DNA of 49,687 nucleotides from DASZMX01 sp035551475 (GCA_035551475.1 DASZMX010000123.1:1-49687), one strand, 5' to 3'; positions 34,865 to 43,222 are shown, numbered from the stretch's first letter. Program-made: numbers and translations. Notes: a model not told the origin generated them from the sequence alone.

Positions 34865-35490
34865 GGGTTGGCGCCCGCGTCGTCGCAGCGAAAATCGTCA
34901 AAGGCCGTCACGCTGTCGGCTTTGGTCCAGACGCCGACGGCGCCGGCATTGATGAAAGTGTCGTCATCCCAGGCGAGGGCGAATTCGTTGTCGAAGGCCA
35001 CCGTAAAGCGCGGCCCGGCAAATTCCACGCGCAAGGTGTGCCATTGGTTGGGCAGGACTTTCATTTTGGTGCGTCCGTATTCCCGGCGCACGCCCTGGAC
35101 GGTTTTGTAAATGGTGATATTGTCCTCCTCGGCGTTGGCGCGGACCACATAATAATTGCTGCAATCCTGAAACCGCCAAATCAGGCCGCCGGCCTTGTCA
35201 TCGCGCCCGGAGATGGGCTTGAAGCGGACATCGAGCCGCCCATTCTTGATCGAGAGGTTCGTGTTGACACACCAGCAAAATTTGGCGGAGCCGGATTGCT
35301 GGAGGACGTGCGGGGCGCTGGGAGCATTGGTGTCAACCACGACGCGCCAATCCGCCTGCCCTTCGCCCGTGACCCCGCCAACCCAACCGGGCGGCAACGA
35401 CCCGACTGGCGTGGAATCGAAATTTTCCAAGCCCGCCCACGCGGAAAGTGAGACCAGGCAAAAAACGAATAGGGCAGCAACAGCTTTCAT
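34861..35490 (-). CDS. Exported protein with a concanavalin/LamG-like (DUF1080-type) fold
   Basis: A signal peptide (about 1-18, AVAALFVFCLVSLSAWA) is followed by one domain of about 185 residues. It opens ENFDSTPVGSLPPGW and contains KAGGLIWRFQDCSNYYVVRAN, then QWHTLRVEFAGPRFTVAFDN and GAVGVWTKADSVTAFDDF. This order is characteristic of the jelly-roll domains annotated DUF1080 or LamG-like, which often bind or process sugars. No catalytic residues can be named. I preferred the ATG at 35490 over the TTG at 35502 because it places the signal peptide at the very N-terminus. The gene lies between a small membrane protein and dacB, the latter overlapping it. Confidence 0.7.
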   Translation of the reverse strand: MKAVAALFVFCLVSLSAWAGLENFDSTPVGSLPPGWVGGVTGEGQADWRVVVDTNAPSAPHVLQQSGSAKFCWCVNTNLSIKNGRLDVRFKPISGRDDKAGGLIWRFQDCSNYYVVRANAEEDNITIYKTVQGVRREYGRTKMKVLPNQWHTLRVEFAGPRFTVAFDNEFALAWDDDTFINAGAVGVWTKADSVTAFDDFRCDDAGANP

Positions 35491-35498
35491 GGAGATTC

Positions 35499-35939
35499 TC
35501 AAGCGTCGTCGGGGCTGACAATTTCTTCGTCCGCAGGGGAATTCTGGTCGCTGAACCGGAGCCCGACCTGCAAGGCGTAAGTGGCTGAGGGATAACGGAC
35601 GCGCAGCGGCTCGCGCTCCACCGTCGCGACGGCCAGCAAAATGATCCGGTTGACCTTATGCACCAGAAAGCGGTCTGCGAGCGTGGCGATGGCCAGGCAA
35701 ACCAGGCCGGGAAGAATCAACACGGCCAAAAAGCTCAGGACCATGAACGCGCTTTTGCTCAGGTCATGCAGCGAATGGGCGCGCACGAAAAAAAGCGAGA
35801 TGGGAAAAGGGAGGCACAGCGCCACCCCCAGGATATAAAGGAGAGCCGTGCGATGGACAAAATAAGGGAGAAGAAAGGATTCCATGCACGAACTGCACAC
35901 TGCCCCTTGTCCAGACACCATTTCCTGATTCTTGGCCAT
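35499..35939 (-). CDS. Hypothetical small membrane protein
   Basis: Not recognised. From ATG 35939 it has 146 residues: a short N-terminal part with a CSSC pair (VCSSCMESF), two or three membrane segments (about 28-50, 65-90), and a soluble C-terminal tail ending in acidic residues. The frame is open further upstream to 36155, but the added 72 residues are Arg/Ala-rich, look non-coding and cross the candidate RNA below, so I use the shorter form. First gene of a probable four-gene unit with the LamG-like protein, dacB and purL. Confidence 0.55.
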   Translation of the reverse strand: MAKNQEMVSGQGAVCSSCMESFLLPYFVHRTALLYILGVALCLPFPISLFFVRAHSLHDLSKSAFMVLSFLAVLILPGLVCLAIATLADRFLVHKVNRIILLAVATVEREPLRVRYPSATYALQVGLRFSDQNSPADEEIVSPDDA

Positions 35940-36013
35940 GATCCAGGTGGTGTTGGTGCCCAATCCTCCGGCATCGCCAAACCGCAAGTGGCGCCGGACG
36001 CGAAATTCATAAG

Positions 36014-36100
36014 GGCGGCATGGGGCCGTGACCGCGCAGGCCCGGCAAGGCTGAACCGGAAGGGAGCGGCCCGCCAAAGTTCGCAGGAGGGCGCGCGCGG
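36014..36100 (+). ncRNA. ffs: Weak candidate for the signal recognition particle RNA core
   Basis: Within the 399-bp gene-free stretch 35940-36338 the plus strand has GTGACCGCGCAGGCCCGG (36028-36045) and, 14 bases later, AAGGGAGCGGC (36060-36070). Bacterial SRP RNA domain IV typically reads GxCAGGxCCGGAAGGxAGCAGC, so both sides of the symmetric loop are present. However, the GGAA tetraloop region is interrupted by 14 extra bases, or, if ACCGGAAGG (36054-36062) is taken as the apical hairpin, the 5' loop strand deviates. Outer GGGCCG (36023-36028) can pair with CGGCCC (36067-36072). No close -10/-35 or terminator was found. The remainder of this stretch, apart from the rpmI promoter, shows nothing I can name. 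Confidence 0.28.
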
Positions 36101-36279
36101 CGGCGGCGTGGCCGCGATTCTGGGCAAATTGAAGGAGGGAATTTTTGGCGCTCACTCTTTCTTAGCCGGACAAATCGCGTGGTCAGTCATATTCCAAGGA
36201 TGGCCTTAGTCGGCAGATTTGAGCATGGAGGGGGAGAAATGTCAAAGCGCGTTCAAAATGGAAAAGACGAAAATACCGC

Positions 36280-36308
36280 TTGCACGACCGGGAGGGCGAC
36301 CGTATAGT
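36280..36308 (+). promoter_or_regulatory. Good sigma-70 promoter for rpmI-rplT(-pheS)
   Basis: TTGCAC (36280-36285) and TATAGT (36303-36308) are separated by exactly 17 bases; each matches consensus at 5 of 6 positions. Expected transcription start is near 36315, giving a leader of about 24 bases before rpmI. That is too short for the long autoregulatory leader that L20 uses in some bacteria. Confidence 0.7.
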
Positions 36309-36338
36309 GCGCGTTCTTTTGAAAGGAAACATTCTGGT

Positions 36339-36548
36339 ATGCGACGTCCGAAAGGCATAAAAACGAAGAAGTCGGTGTCCAAGCGGTTCAAAATAACCGG
36401 CACGGGCAAAGTGATGCGCTCGCGCGCAGGGAAGCGGCATTTGCTGCAAACCAAGAACGCCAAACGCCGCCGGAGTCTCGGCTCGTCCAAACAAGTGGAC
36501 GCGACGGACACCTACCGGATTACACAAAATTTGCCGTTCAGCCATTAA
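36339..36548 (+). CDS. rpmI: 50S ribosomal protein L35
   Basis: A small, very basic ribosomal protein of 69 residues. Family marks are KTKKSVSKRFKITGTGKVMRSRAG and KRRRSLGSSKQVD. The frame is open upstream, but ATG 36339 gives the correct N-terminus (MRRPKGIKTKKS), with AAAGGA at 36322-36327 as a somewhat distant Shine-Dalgarno. rplT follows after 19 bases. Translation factor gene infC, which usually precedes rpmI, is not here; the gene has its own promoter instead. Confidence 0.95.
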   Translation: MRRPKGIKTKKSVSKRFKITGTGKVMRSRAGKRHLLQTKNAKRRRSLGSSKQVDATDTYRITQNLPFSH

Positions 36549-36567
36549 CCACTAATTTTTTCACACC

Positions 36568-36939
36568 ATGCGTGTCACAAACTCACCCGCTTCCCGCAAG
36601 CGCCGCATTCGCACGATCAAGGCGGCCAAGGGCTTCCGCCTGCGCCGCTCCAAACTTTACCGTTACGCGTCCGACGCGTTGGATCACGGCATGGTGTATG
36701 CCTACCGCGATCGCAAGACCAAGAAGCGGAATTTCCGCATGCTTTGGCAGGTGCGCATCAACGCCGCGGCCCGCGCCGCCGGCACGACCTATAGCCGTTT
36801 CATGGAAGGCCTGAAGGCCGCCCAATGCACGCTGGATCGCAAGATCCTGGCGGACTTGGCGGCGCAAGACAATGCGGCTTTCCAGGCATTGGTGACGCTG
36901 TCGCAGAACGCGCTCAAGACCAAGGCGGCGAAGGCTTAA
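36568..36939 (+). CDS. rplT: 50S ribosomal protein L20
   Basis: Binds 23S rRNA early in large-subunit assembly. The 123 residues match the family from the N-terminal RVTNSPASRKRRIRTIKAAKGF to the central LWQVRINAAARAAGTTYSRFM and the Ala-rich end. The conserved basic N-terminal extension is complete. It lies between rpmI and pheS with short gaps on both sides (19 and 22 bases), so the three are almost surely one transcript. Confidence 0.96.
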   Translation: MRVTNSPASRKRRIRTIKAAKGFRLRRSKLYRYASDALDHGMVYAYRDRKTKKRNFRMLWQVRINAAARAAGTTYSRFMEGLKAAQCTLDRKILADLAAQDNAAFQALVTLSQNALKTKAAKA

Positions 36940-36961
36940 GCCCGGGTTCGTCCCTTTTCCG

Positions 36962-37966
36962 GTGTCCTTTTTAAATGACATCGACCCGCTGAAACAATCG
37001 GCGCTCGCCGACTTGAAGGCGGCCGCCGACTTGGCGTCTCTTGATCAGGCCAAAGGCGCGTGGATTGGCCCCAACGGCAAATTCACTGCGCTCATGAAGC
37101 AACTGGGCGCCCTGCCCAAGGAAGAAAAACCCGCCGCGGGCAAGCTGATCAATTCGGCCAAAGTGGAATTGGAAGCCGCCGTGGCCGAGCGCCGCGCCGA
37201 ATTGGAATTGCAGGCGGCCCTGCCCAAGCAACCCACGGATTTCACCCTGCCCGGACGGCGCCGCCCGCTGGGCAAACTCCATCCGCTCACGCAAGTGACG
37301 GATGAAATCGTGCGAAGCTTCCGCAAGATTGGCTTTGCCGTGGCGGACGGCCCGGAGATGGAGGATGAGTATCATTGCTTCGACGCGCTGAACACGCCCG
37401 CCGACCACCCGGCGCGCGATCTCCAGGACACTTTTTATCTGGCCGGGGACGAACGGCGCCTGCTGCGCACCCACACTTCGTCGGTGCAAATTCGCGTGAT
37501 GGAGAAACAGCCGCCGCCGGTGCGCATCATTGTGCCGGGCCGGGTCTATCGCCGCGACAACCCGGACCAGACCCACAACCCCACCTTCCAGCAAATCGAG
37601 GGTCTTTATGTTGACAAGAATGTCACGGTGGGCGACCTCAAGGGCACGGTCGAATTCGTGTTCAAGGAATTGCTCGGGGAGGAAACCCGGATTCGGTTTC
37701 GCCCGCATTATTTTTCCTACACGGAGCCGAGTTTCGAGATCGATTTTTCCAGCGCGCTGACCCGGAAGATGGGCAAGGAATGGCTGGAAATTGCGGGGTG
37801 CGGCATGGTGCATCCGCAGGTGTTCGAGACGGTGGGTTATGATCCGGAAGTGTGGACGGGATGGGCGTTTGGATTTGGCATCGAGCGCATCGCGATGATT
37901 CGGTATGGCATCAACGATGTGCGGCTCTTCTACGAAAACGATGCCCGGTTCCTCGCGCAGTTTTGA
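36962..37966 (+). CDS. pheS: Phenylalanyl-tRNA synthetase alpha subunit
   Basis: Catalytic subunit of the alpha2beta2 class II enzyme that charges tRNA-Phe. Seen: an N-terminal coiled-coil arm (about 1-85), HPLTQVTDEIVRSFRKIGFAV, motif 2 RVYRRDNPDQTHNPTFQQIEG and motif 3 GFGIERIAMIRYGINDVR. Length of 334 residues is normal. The start is a GTG with no in-frame ATG nearby. pheT, normally next, is absent; the following gene is a receiver protein 103 bases on. Confidence 0.95.
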   Translation: MSFLNDIDPLKQSALADLKAAADLASLDQAKGAWIGPNGKFTALMKQLGALPKEEKPAAGKLINSAKVELEAAVAERRAELELQAALPKQPTDFTLPGRRRPLGKLHPLTQVTDEIVRSFRKIGFAVADGPEMEDEYHCFDALNTPADHPARDLQDTFYLAGDERRLLRTHTSSVQIRVMEKQPPPVRIIVPGRVYRRDNPDQTHNPTFQQIEGLYVDKNVTVGDLKGTVEFVFKELLGEETRIRFRPHYFSYTEPSFEIDFSSALTRKMGKEWLEIAGCGMVHPQVFETVGYDPEVWTGWAFGFGIERIAMIRYGINDVRLFYENDARFLAQF

Positions 37967-38069
37967 TTAAGGTCAAATTTCGCGAAAGCCGGGCGCGCGA
38001 CGGGCTCCAGAAAAATTAATTGCTTGCCGATGGACAACGAAACAGTCGAAACTCGACGTTTGCGATAAC

Positions 38070-38450
38070 GTGGCGGAAAAACTGACAATTTTTGTGGTGG
38101 AGGATGAGCCGACGTTGCGGGCGTTGGTGCGGAAAGTCCTCGAGCGCGATGGCTATAATGTGATCGAGGCGCCCTCAGGTCTCGCCGCCCTGGAAATGTG
38201 GTCGGAAAAAAAGCCGCATGTGGATCTTCTCTTGACGGATATGGTGATGCCCGATGGCATCTCCGGCCTGCAGTTGGCCGACCGTTTGAAGACCGAGAAC
38301 CCTTCGCTCAAAGTGGTCTTCACCACCGGTTATAGCGCCGAATTGCTGGGCAAGGATTTCGTCCTGCGCGAAGGCGTGAATTTCCTGCAAAAACCCTACC
38401 CGCCGCAACGGCTGGTGCAGACCGTGCGCAACGGACTGGCCAGCGAATAG
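38070..38450 (+). CDS. Single-domain response regulator
   Basis: A 126-residue receiver domain. Acidic residues in FVVEDEPTLRALV, acceptor Asp in LLLTDMVMPDGISG, Thr in VVFTTGYS and conserved lysine in FLQKPYPPQRL. The form (TDMVMPxGxSG, TTGY, KPY) is that of receivers attached to or paired with PAS-type hybrid kinases. It starts with GTG, has no Shine-Dalgarno, and has no kinase beside it on this strand. It converges on the pseudopilin-like gene 6 bases away. The partner is unknown. Confidence 0.85.
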   Translation: MAEKLTIFVVEDEPTLRALVRKVLERDGYNVIEAPSGLAALEMWSEKKPHVDLLLTDMVMPDGISGLQLADRLKTENPSLKVVFTTGYSAELLGKDFVLREGVNFLQKPYPPQRLVQTVRNGLASE

Positions 38451-38456
38451 TCCGGA

Positions 38457-39254
38457 TTAGTAGAAATTCGGATAGTTGCCGGCCGTCGGCGAGGCGTATT
38501 GAAAACGAATCTGCCGTAAGCTATGCAGTTCCACATGCCCTTCCCCAAACAGCACGTTCACTGATTTCGTCTTGCCGTTCTGGCTGAGCGGATGGCCTTC
38601 AACCGCATCGAGGACATTGGTGTCGCCCTGCGCGCCAGTGCATCGGTCGGTCAGGATGGGCTGCTTGCTTACGGTGGCGTCCGTCATGCGCGCGGGCCAG
38701 GGGTCATGCGGCGGCGGCGCATTGGCCGGATTCGGATAGGTGGGAGCGGATCCGAGAAGGCTATTCGCTCCGAGTTGGCGCGGCACCCAAAGCGCGTGGT
38801 ACATCACCGCGTATCCGTAGCCTGGAAACGTCACGACATAATAGTTGAGATCGCTCAATGTCGTCAGGCCCACGCGGCCGACCTTGAGGCATTGGGCCAC
38901 GCCCATATCATATTGCCACGAACGAACCGGACAAAACCACATCGGCACCGTCATGCCATAAGGGCCCACGCCAGAAATCATATTGCTGCCCACGTCCCAG
39001 GAATTGCCGCCGTTATTGCTCGGCAATCCGAACGACGGATAACGTCCCCGCGGATCGTCGTTGCCATAGGCGATCATGGCAATGCCCCACTGACGATAAT
39101 TGGAGGTGCAATTGGTGACTTTCGCGCTGAATTTTGCCTTGGATAAGGCCGGCAGCAAAAGGGAGGCAAGGATCGCGATGATCGCGATGACCACCAGTAA
39201 TTCGATCAACGTAAACGCCGCGAAGGGGCGGCGGGACGGTAAACTTTCGGGCAT
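38457..39254 (-). CDS. Pseudopilin-like secreted protein (prepilin N-terminal domain, DUF1559-like)
   Basis: A short basic leader is followed by FTLIELLVVIAIIAILASLL (about 14-33), the type IV prepilin/type II pseudopilin hydrophobic helix with the conserved Glu at position +5 of the mature protein. The presumed cleavage is Ala-Phe rather than the classical Gly-Phe. The rest resembles the large verrucomicrobial/planctomycetal family with a C-terminal H-x9-DG-like segment; here VNVLFGEGHVELHSL. I prefer ATG 39254 to the GTG at 39260 because its distance to the upstream promoter motif equals that of the deacetylase gene. That gives 265 residues. The gene lies just downstream of the NarL-type regulator gene. 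Confidence 0.82.
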   Translation of the reverse strand: MPESLPSRRPFAAFTLIELLVVIAIIAILASLLLPALSKAKFSAKVTNCTSNYRQWGIAMIAYGNDDPRGRYPSFGLPSNNGGNSWDVGSNMISGVGPYGMTVPMWFCPVRSWQYDMGVAQCLKVGRVGLTTLSDLNYYVVTFPGYGYAVMYHALWVPRQLGANSLLGSAPTYPNPANAPPPHDPWPARMTDATVSKQPILTDRCTGAQGDTNVLDAVEGHPLSQNGKTKSVNVLFGEGHVELHSLRQIRFQYASPTAGNYPNFY

Positions 39255-39261
39255 GCGCACT

Positions 39262-39307
39262 TTTATACCCTCTCCACGCCAGTCCCGAAATGGGTGGAAA
39301 CACCTAG
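39262..39307 (-). promoter_or_regulatory. Promoter of the pseudopilin-like gene with shared 17-bp motif
   Basis: On the minus strand CTAGGTGTTTCCACCCA (39307-39291) is followed by TATAAA (39267-39262), a likely -10, and 7 bases later the ATG at 39254. The same 17-mer with one difference, and identical spacings, precedes the deacetylase gene at 43291. No good -35 is present, which fits an activator-dependent promoter. The core GGTG-TTTC-CACC is an imperfect palindrome. Confidence 0.6.
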
Positions 39308-39323
39308 TCCGCCCAGTTTTTCG

Positions 39324-39977
39324 CTAGAGCGAGGATTTGTGATCGAATGCGAACTTCAAGAGGCTGTGGCTGCCATAAAGTTTTAACTTATGGCAGATAT
39401 TGGAGCGATGGTTCTCCACGGTCTTGCTGCTGATATTAAGCAGGCCGGCGATCTCCTTGCTCGTGCGGTCCTCGGCAATCAGCTTGAGGATGTGACGCTC
39501 CGCGGGCGTCAATTCATCGATTTGCGGTTTGCTCAATAACAATTCCTGGACGCGATGTTCGCGGCGCTTTCCCAAATCCGACATCGACGGGCTGACAAAG
39601 CTGCCGCCGTCCGCCACTTGGGCCAGCGCGGCGAGAATGTCGTCGGTGGCGCTGTCCTTCAAAACATACGCTTTGACGCCGAGATCCATGGCGGCGTTGA
39701 ACATCTCCTCATCGCGATACATCGTCAGGAAAATGGTCAGGACGGAGAGGCTGGTTTTGCGCAAGGCGCGAACCATTTCCAGCCCGTTAAGGCGCGGCAT
39801 ATCAATGTCCACGATCGCCACGCGCGGCTTCAGCTCCGGAATCAACCGCAGCGCAGCTTCGCCATCGGGCGCTTCGCCCACGATTCGAAAACGGGGATTC
39901 TCCTCGATGACTTCCCGCAAGCCGCGCCGGAACACGGCGTGGTCATCGACGATGAGCACTTTAACTTCGCGTGTCAT
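39324..39977 (-). CDS. NarL/LuxR-family response regulator
   Basis: A 217-residue two-domain transcription factor. The receiver (1-125) has Asp11/Asp12, acceptor Asp57 in VAIVDIDMP, Thr85 and Lys107. A linker leads to the LuxR-type helix-turn-helix (about 153-215: ELTPAERHILKLIAE, SKEIAGLLNISSKTVENHRSN). Its start overlaps the stop of the kinase gene by ATGA, so the kinase is its partner. The two copies of the 17-bp motif flanking this operon are its most obvious candidate binding sites. The C-terminus (KFAFDHKSSL) is normal. Confidence 0.92.
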   Translation of the reverse strand: MTREVKVLIVDDHAVFRRGLREVIEENPRFRIVGEAPDGEAALRLIPELKPRVAIVDIDMPRLNGLEMVRALRKTSLSVLTIFLTMYRDEEMFNAAMDLGVKAYVLKDSATDDILAALAQVADGGSFVSPSMSDLGKRREHRVQELLLSKPQIDELTPAERHILKLIAEDRTSKEIAGLLNISSKTVENHRSNICHKLKLYGSHSLLKFAFDHKSSL

Positions 39978-42900
39978 GATTTTAGCAACGGCAGGGGGAT
40001 GTGCGCGCTCAGGCTCACCCCTTCGCCCGGCTTGGCGTCGATCTCCAATTCACCGCCCAAAATGCGCGCGCGCCCGCGCATGCCGCTCAGGCCGTAGCCC
40101 ACGCGCGGCGTCCCGGCGCCGGGCCGGACCGCGGCGTCAAAGCCCTGGCCATTGTCGCGAATGGACAGCGAAATCGCCTCCGCCTGCCGTTTGATCACCA
40201 CCGCTGCCTCCGTTGCGCCGGAATGCTTGACAATATTGTGGACCGCTTCCTGCACGATGCGGTAAATCTGGATTTCGGCTTCGCTGTCAAACGCGCCGTC
40301 AATGTCGTCCACATGCGTGGCAAAGGAAACAGAGCTGTTTTCCGCCGCGCGGCTGACAGTGGCGCGAATGGCCTGCGTCAAACCGAGACGGTCCAAATGA
40401 TAGGGACGCAAATCGAGCGTCACCTGCCGCACCTCTTCGATGGCTTGCGAGGCCACGTCCGAAATCTCATCCAACCGCCGGCGCAAGGCCGGATCATCCT
40501 CGGCGGCGTGCATGGCCAGGCAAGCCTGGTTTTTGATGACCAGCAAATTCTGTCCCAGACCGTCATGCAAATTGGCGGCAATCCGGCGGCGCTCGCCTTC
40601 CTGGCTTTGTAAAATCTGGCGCGATGACGCCAGTTGCGCGGCCTGCTGGCGCGTCAGCCGATTCCGCAACAACCGGACCCAGACCAGCGTTCCTGCCAGG
40701 ACCATCGCCATGGCTCCCACCAGCAGCGCCGCGCGCCGCCACGTCCACCACGGCGGGCCGCGCAGGAGGGTAACATCCGCGGGAGTCCGCAGCAAAATCC
40801 GAAAGGCGGCGGCCGCCGAACCTTTGGCGGCAGTCAGCCTCTCCCCATCTGCCGCCGGGATGGTGACGTCATAAACTCCCACCAATCGCAACTCGCTGCC
40901 CAAAGCCAGGAGCGGCAACGCCCCTTTCGCCGCGGGCAGGCTGGCCTCGAATATTCTCGGGCCGGTTTGCACAATGAGCTCCCGCGTGGCGCCATTCATT
41001 CTCTGGCCCAGCAATACGCCCCGCACTTCCACCAGCGACCCGGCGAAATCACTCGCAAAATTTTCCGTCAAATCGAAAATCTTCGCAGCCGCGGCCGCGT
41101 TCGATGAGGCGCGCGCGTCGGCGTCCTGCAAACGCAACACCGCTCCTTGGGCATCGGCAAATCCCAGCACATCCACGGCGGCGCCAACGGCGGGATGGAC
41201 GCCGGCGACGGTTTCCACCAAGGCGCCGCGGGCGGCGTCCTGCAAAAAAAACGTCCGGCCTTCCTGATACGTGACCACGCCAGCCACCCTTACCCGATGC
41301 GCCAAGGGCGCCGGCGAAGCGTCAGACCACAGGCTCGAAAGCGGGGTGACCGGCAGTGCGAACGGCGCGGCGGGGCCGGATTCCTCCACATCCACGAACA
41401 TCTCCGACGGAACCAGCAGCAACGGCGCTTTTTGCAAGGCGAGGGAAAGGGCGCCGCGCACGCGCACCTTCGAGTCAACATAATGGCAAAGCGCGTTGGA
41501 GGACGCGCCCGCGATAAAAATGTCAAATGCGCCGCTTTTTCCCATCAGCGCCAGAGTCCCATTGGAGCGCGCGAAGTGAATGACACCTTCCAGCTCCGTC
41601 CAGGCGCCTTCCCGGGTGACAGGAATGGGAAATGTTTCCGGGGCGGGCAAGGGCGGCGGCAAAGCGCGCCGGCCCAATTCAGTGACGACCAAGGGGCTCA
41701 ATTCCGGCGCAATTTTTCCCGGCACGAGATTGCCCGCCAGCTCGACGCATTGGCCCACTTCGAGACGTGACACCAGGCTCTGCTCGTTCTGCGCGATGGC
41801 CAGCGCGGCGGCGTCTTCCTGGATGAACAAGCAATTCGTCTCGAACACCCGCCCCTTGAACGTCACGACTCCGCGCGTCCAATAAAAGCCCGCGATGGCC
41901 GAACCCGCGGCGGCGGGGGCGACGTTCACGGGAGGCTCACGGGGCGGATCGTTCAGCGTCGCCACCAGGGCGACGTTGGTTTCGCCCTCCACCCAAATGA
42001 AGCCGGGCCGCAACGCCCCGTTTTGGTCGCGGACAGTTTCGCACACGCCGGTGACGCGCACCCGCGAATTATTGACAGCTTGGGACGAGGCCGGGTTCCA
42101 ATTCCGGATGTGCGCCTCGGCCTGGAACGGTCCATCCGTTAATTCCAGAATTCCCGCATGGCCTTCGCCGCCGGCAAAATTCACTTTGCCCTCCAGTTCA
42201 ACCCAGCGAAAATCATCCTCGGGCGGCAGCGTTTGACTGAGCGCAACGCGCGCCGGCTCGGGCAATCTCCCCTGCCCCAGCCGGGTGATCTTCACCGCCC
42301 GGGCGCTGAGCGCAGCTTCAAAAATCCGCGGGCCAGTCACGCCGAGCAGCGCGCCGGCGGAATAATTCGTCCAATATTCGCGCCGCACCCCATGCGCGGA
42401 AGCCGCCCCGGGCAAAAGCGTTAGGAAGGCGCCGTCAATCACGGCTTGGCTGAGGGTCGGCCCCTGCCAGGCCACCGCCACGTTGTCATCGAGGGTCAGT
42501 TGCTCCTGAAACGCTTCGATATAATAGGATTGACCGGCCTCGAGCCGAATGGGAGCGGAATGCTGGGTGGGATATTTGCCCCATTCCCGGGGACGAACCC
42601 AGGTGCGGGGTTCGACGAACCCGATACGGCGCACCCGGCCCGGGCTTGCGCTGGAACTGAGCCATAACTCCGAGGAATTGTCGCTGGCGATCCAAAAGGA
42701 ATAATCGCCCGTGACCGGCGGATGCAGCCAACCGCGCATCCGGGTCAAATGATAATCGCCCCAATTGGTGGGAGCCTCGAAGGTTGCGCAAACGTCCTCC
42801 CCGGCGGGGCGAAATGGATAATCAGGAAATTGCAGAACGCGCGGACCGCAATCCTCCGAATCCAACGTCACCCTTTCCCCAAACCCTATATTTCGAGCCT

Positions 42901-43141
42901 CGGGGCCAAGATCAACCGCCACCGCGCCCGTGTCATCCTGCAACGTGACAACGCCGCGCGCCGCCTCGACCGAGGTGATGACACCAGTCAAATGAAAGGC
43001 GCAACCTTCCAGAAAATTCGGGCCGCTGAGCGCGCGGAATTCACCCACGCTCTGCGCCATGTGGGCCGCGGCGCGAACGCCCAAGGGCGACAAAAATACC
43101 ACGAGCCAGCATGACGCAAACATTCGGCGACAGAAGCTCAT
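39974..43141 (-). CDS. Membrane histidine kinase with PA14 and OB-like repeats outside (NarX/DegS-type core)
   Basis: A 1055-residue sensor. A signal/anchor segment (about 8-25) precedes a very long ectodomain: a first beta unit (about 45-95), a PA14-type module (about 118-245, WGDYHLTRMRGWLHPPVTGDY, WIASDNSSELWLSS), then several beta units of the type GVVTF...FIQED and GVVTYQEGRTFFLQDAARG that look like repeated OB folds. One membrane helix (about 803-826) leads to a HisKA_3 domain with His859 in RRRIAANLHDGLGQNL and an HATPase domain (SLSIRDNGQGFD, GYGLSGMRGRARILGG). PA14 modules often bind glycans, so an extracellular carbohydrate signal is a reasonable inference. Co-transcribed with the NarL-type regulator; divergent from the deacetylase. 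Confidence 0.88.
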   Translation of the reverse strand: MSFCRRMFASCWLVVFLSPLGVRAAAHMAQSVGEFRALSGPNFLEGCAFHLTGVITSVEAARGVVTLQDDTGAVAVDLGPEARNIGFGERVTLDSEDCGPRVLQFPDYPFRPAGEDVCATFEAPTNWGDYHLTRMRGWLHPPVTGDYSFWIASDNSSELWLSSSASPGRVRRIGFVEPRTWVRPREWGKYPTQHSAPIRLEAGQSYYIEAFQEQLTLDDNVAVAWQGPTLSQAVIDGAFLTLLPGAASAHGVRREYWTNYSAGALLGVTGPRIFEAALSARAVKITRLGQGRLPEPARVALSQTLPPEDDFRWVELEGKVNFAGGEGHAGILELTDGPFQAEAHIRNWNPASSQAVNNSRVRVTGVCETVRDQNGALRPGFIWVEGETNVALVATLNDPPREPPVNVAPAAAGSAIAGFYWTRGVVTFKGRVFETNCLFIQEDAAALAIAQNEQSLVSRLEVGQCVELAGNLVPGKIAPELSPLVVTELGRRALPPPLPAPETFPIPVTREGAWTELEGVIHFARSNGTLALMGKSGAFDIFIAGASSNALCHYVDSKVRVRGALSLALQKAPLLLVPSEMFVDVEESGPAAPFALPVTPLSSLWSDASPAPLAHRVRVAGVVTYQEGRTFFLQDAARGALVETVAGVHPAVGAAVDVLGFADAQGAVLRLQDADARASSNAAAAAKIFDLTENFASDFAGSLVEVRGVLLGQRMNGATRELIVQTGPRIFEASLPAAKGALPLLALGSELRLVGVYDVTIPAADGERLTAAKGSAAAAFRILLRTPADVTLLRGPPWWTWRRAALLVGAMAMVLAGTLVWVRLLRNRLTRQQAAQLASSRQILQSQEGERRRIAANLHDGLGQNLLVIKNQACLAMHAAEDDPALRRRLDEISDVASQAIEEVRQVTLDLRPYHLDRLGLTQAIRATVSRAAENSSVSFATHVDDIDGAFDSEAEIQIYRIVQEAVHNIVKHSGATEAAVVIKRQAEAISLSIRDNGQGFDAAVRPGAGTPRVGYGLSGMRGRARILGGELEIDAKPGEGVSLSAHIPLPLLKS

Positions 43142-43222
43142 AAACGCGGCTTAACGACGCCTATTCTGGCAAATTCACGACAGCGAGCAAGTCTGCACAA
43201 GTCTGGTGAAAAAAATTATGAG

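Noticed and set aside
35940..36155. N-terminal 72 residues of the small membrane protein at 35499
   Set aside because: Arg/Ala-rich, no membrane or signal character, and it crosses the RNA candidate; ATG 35939 gives a coherent protein.
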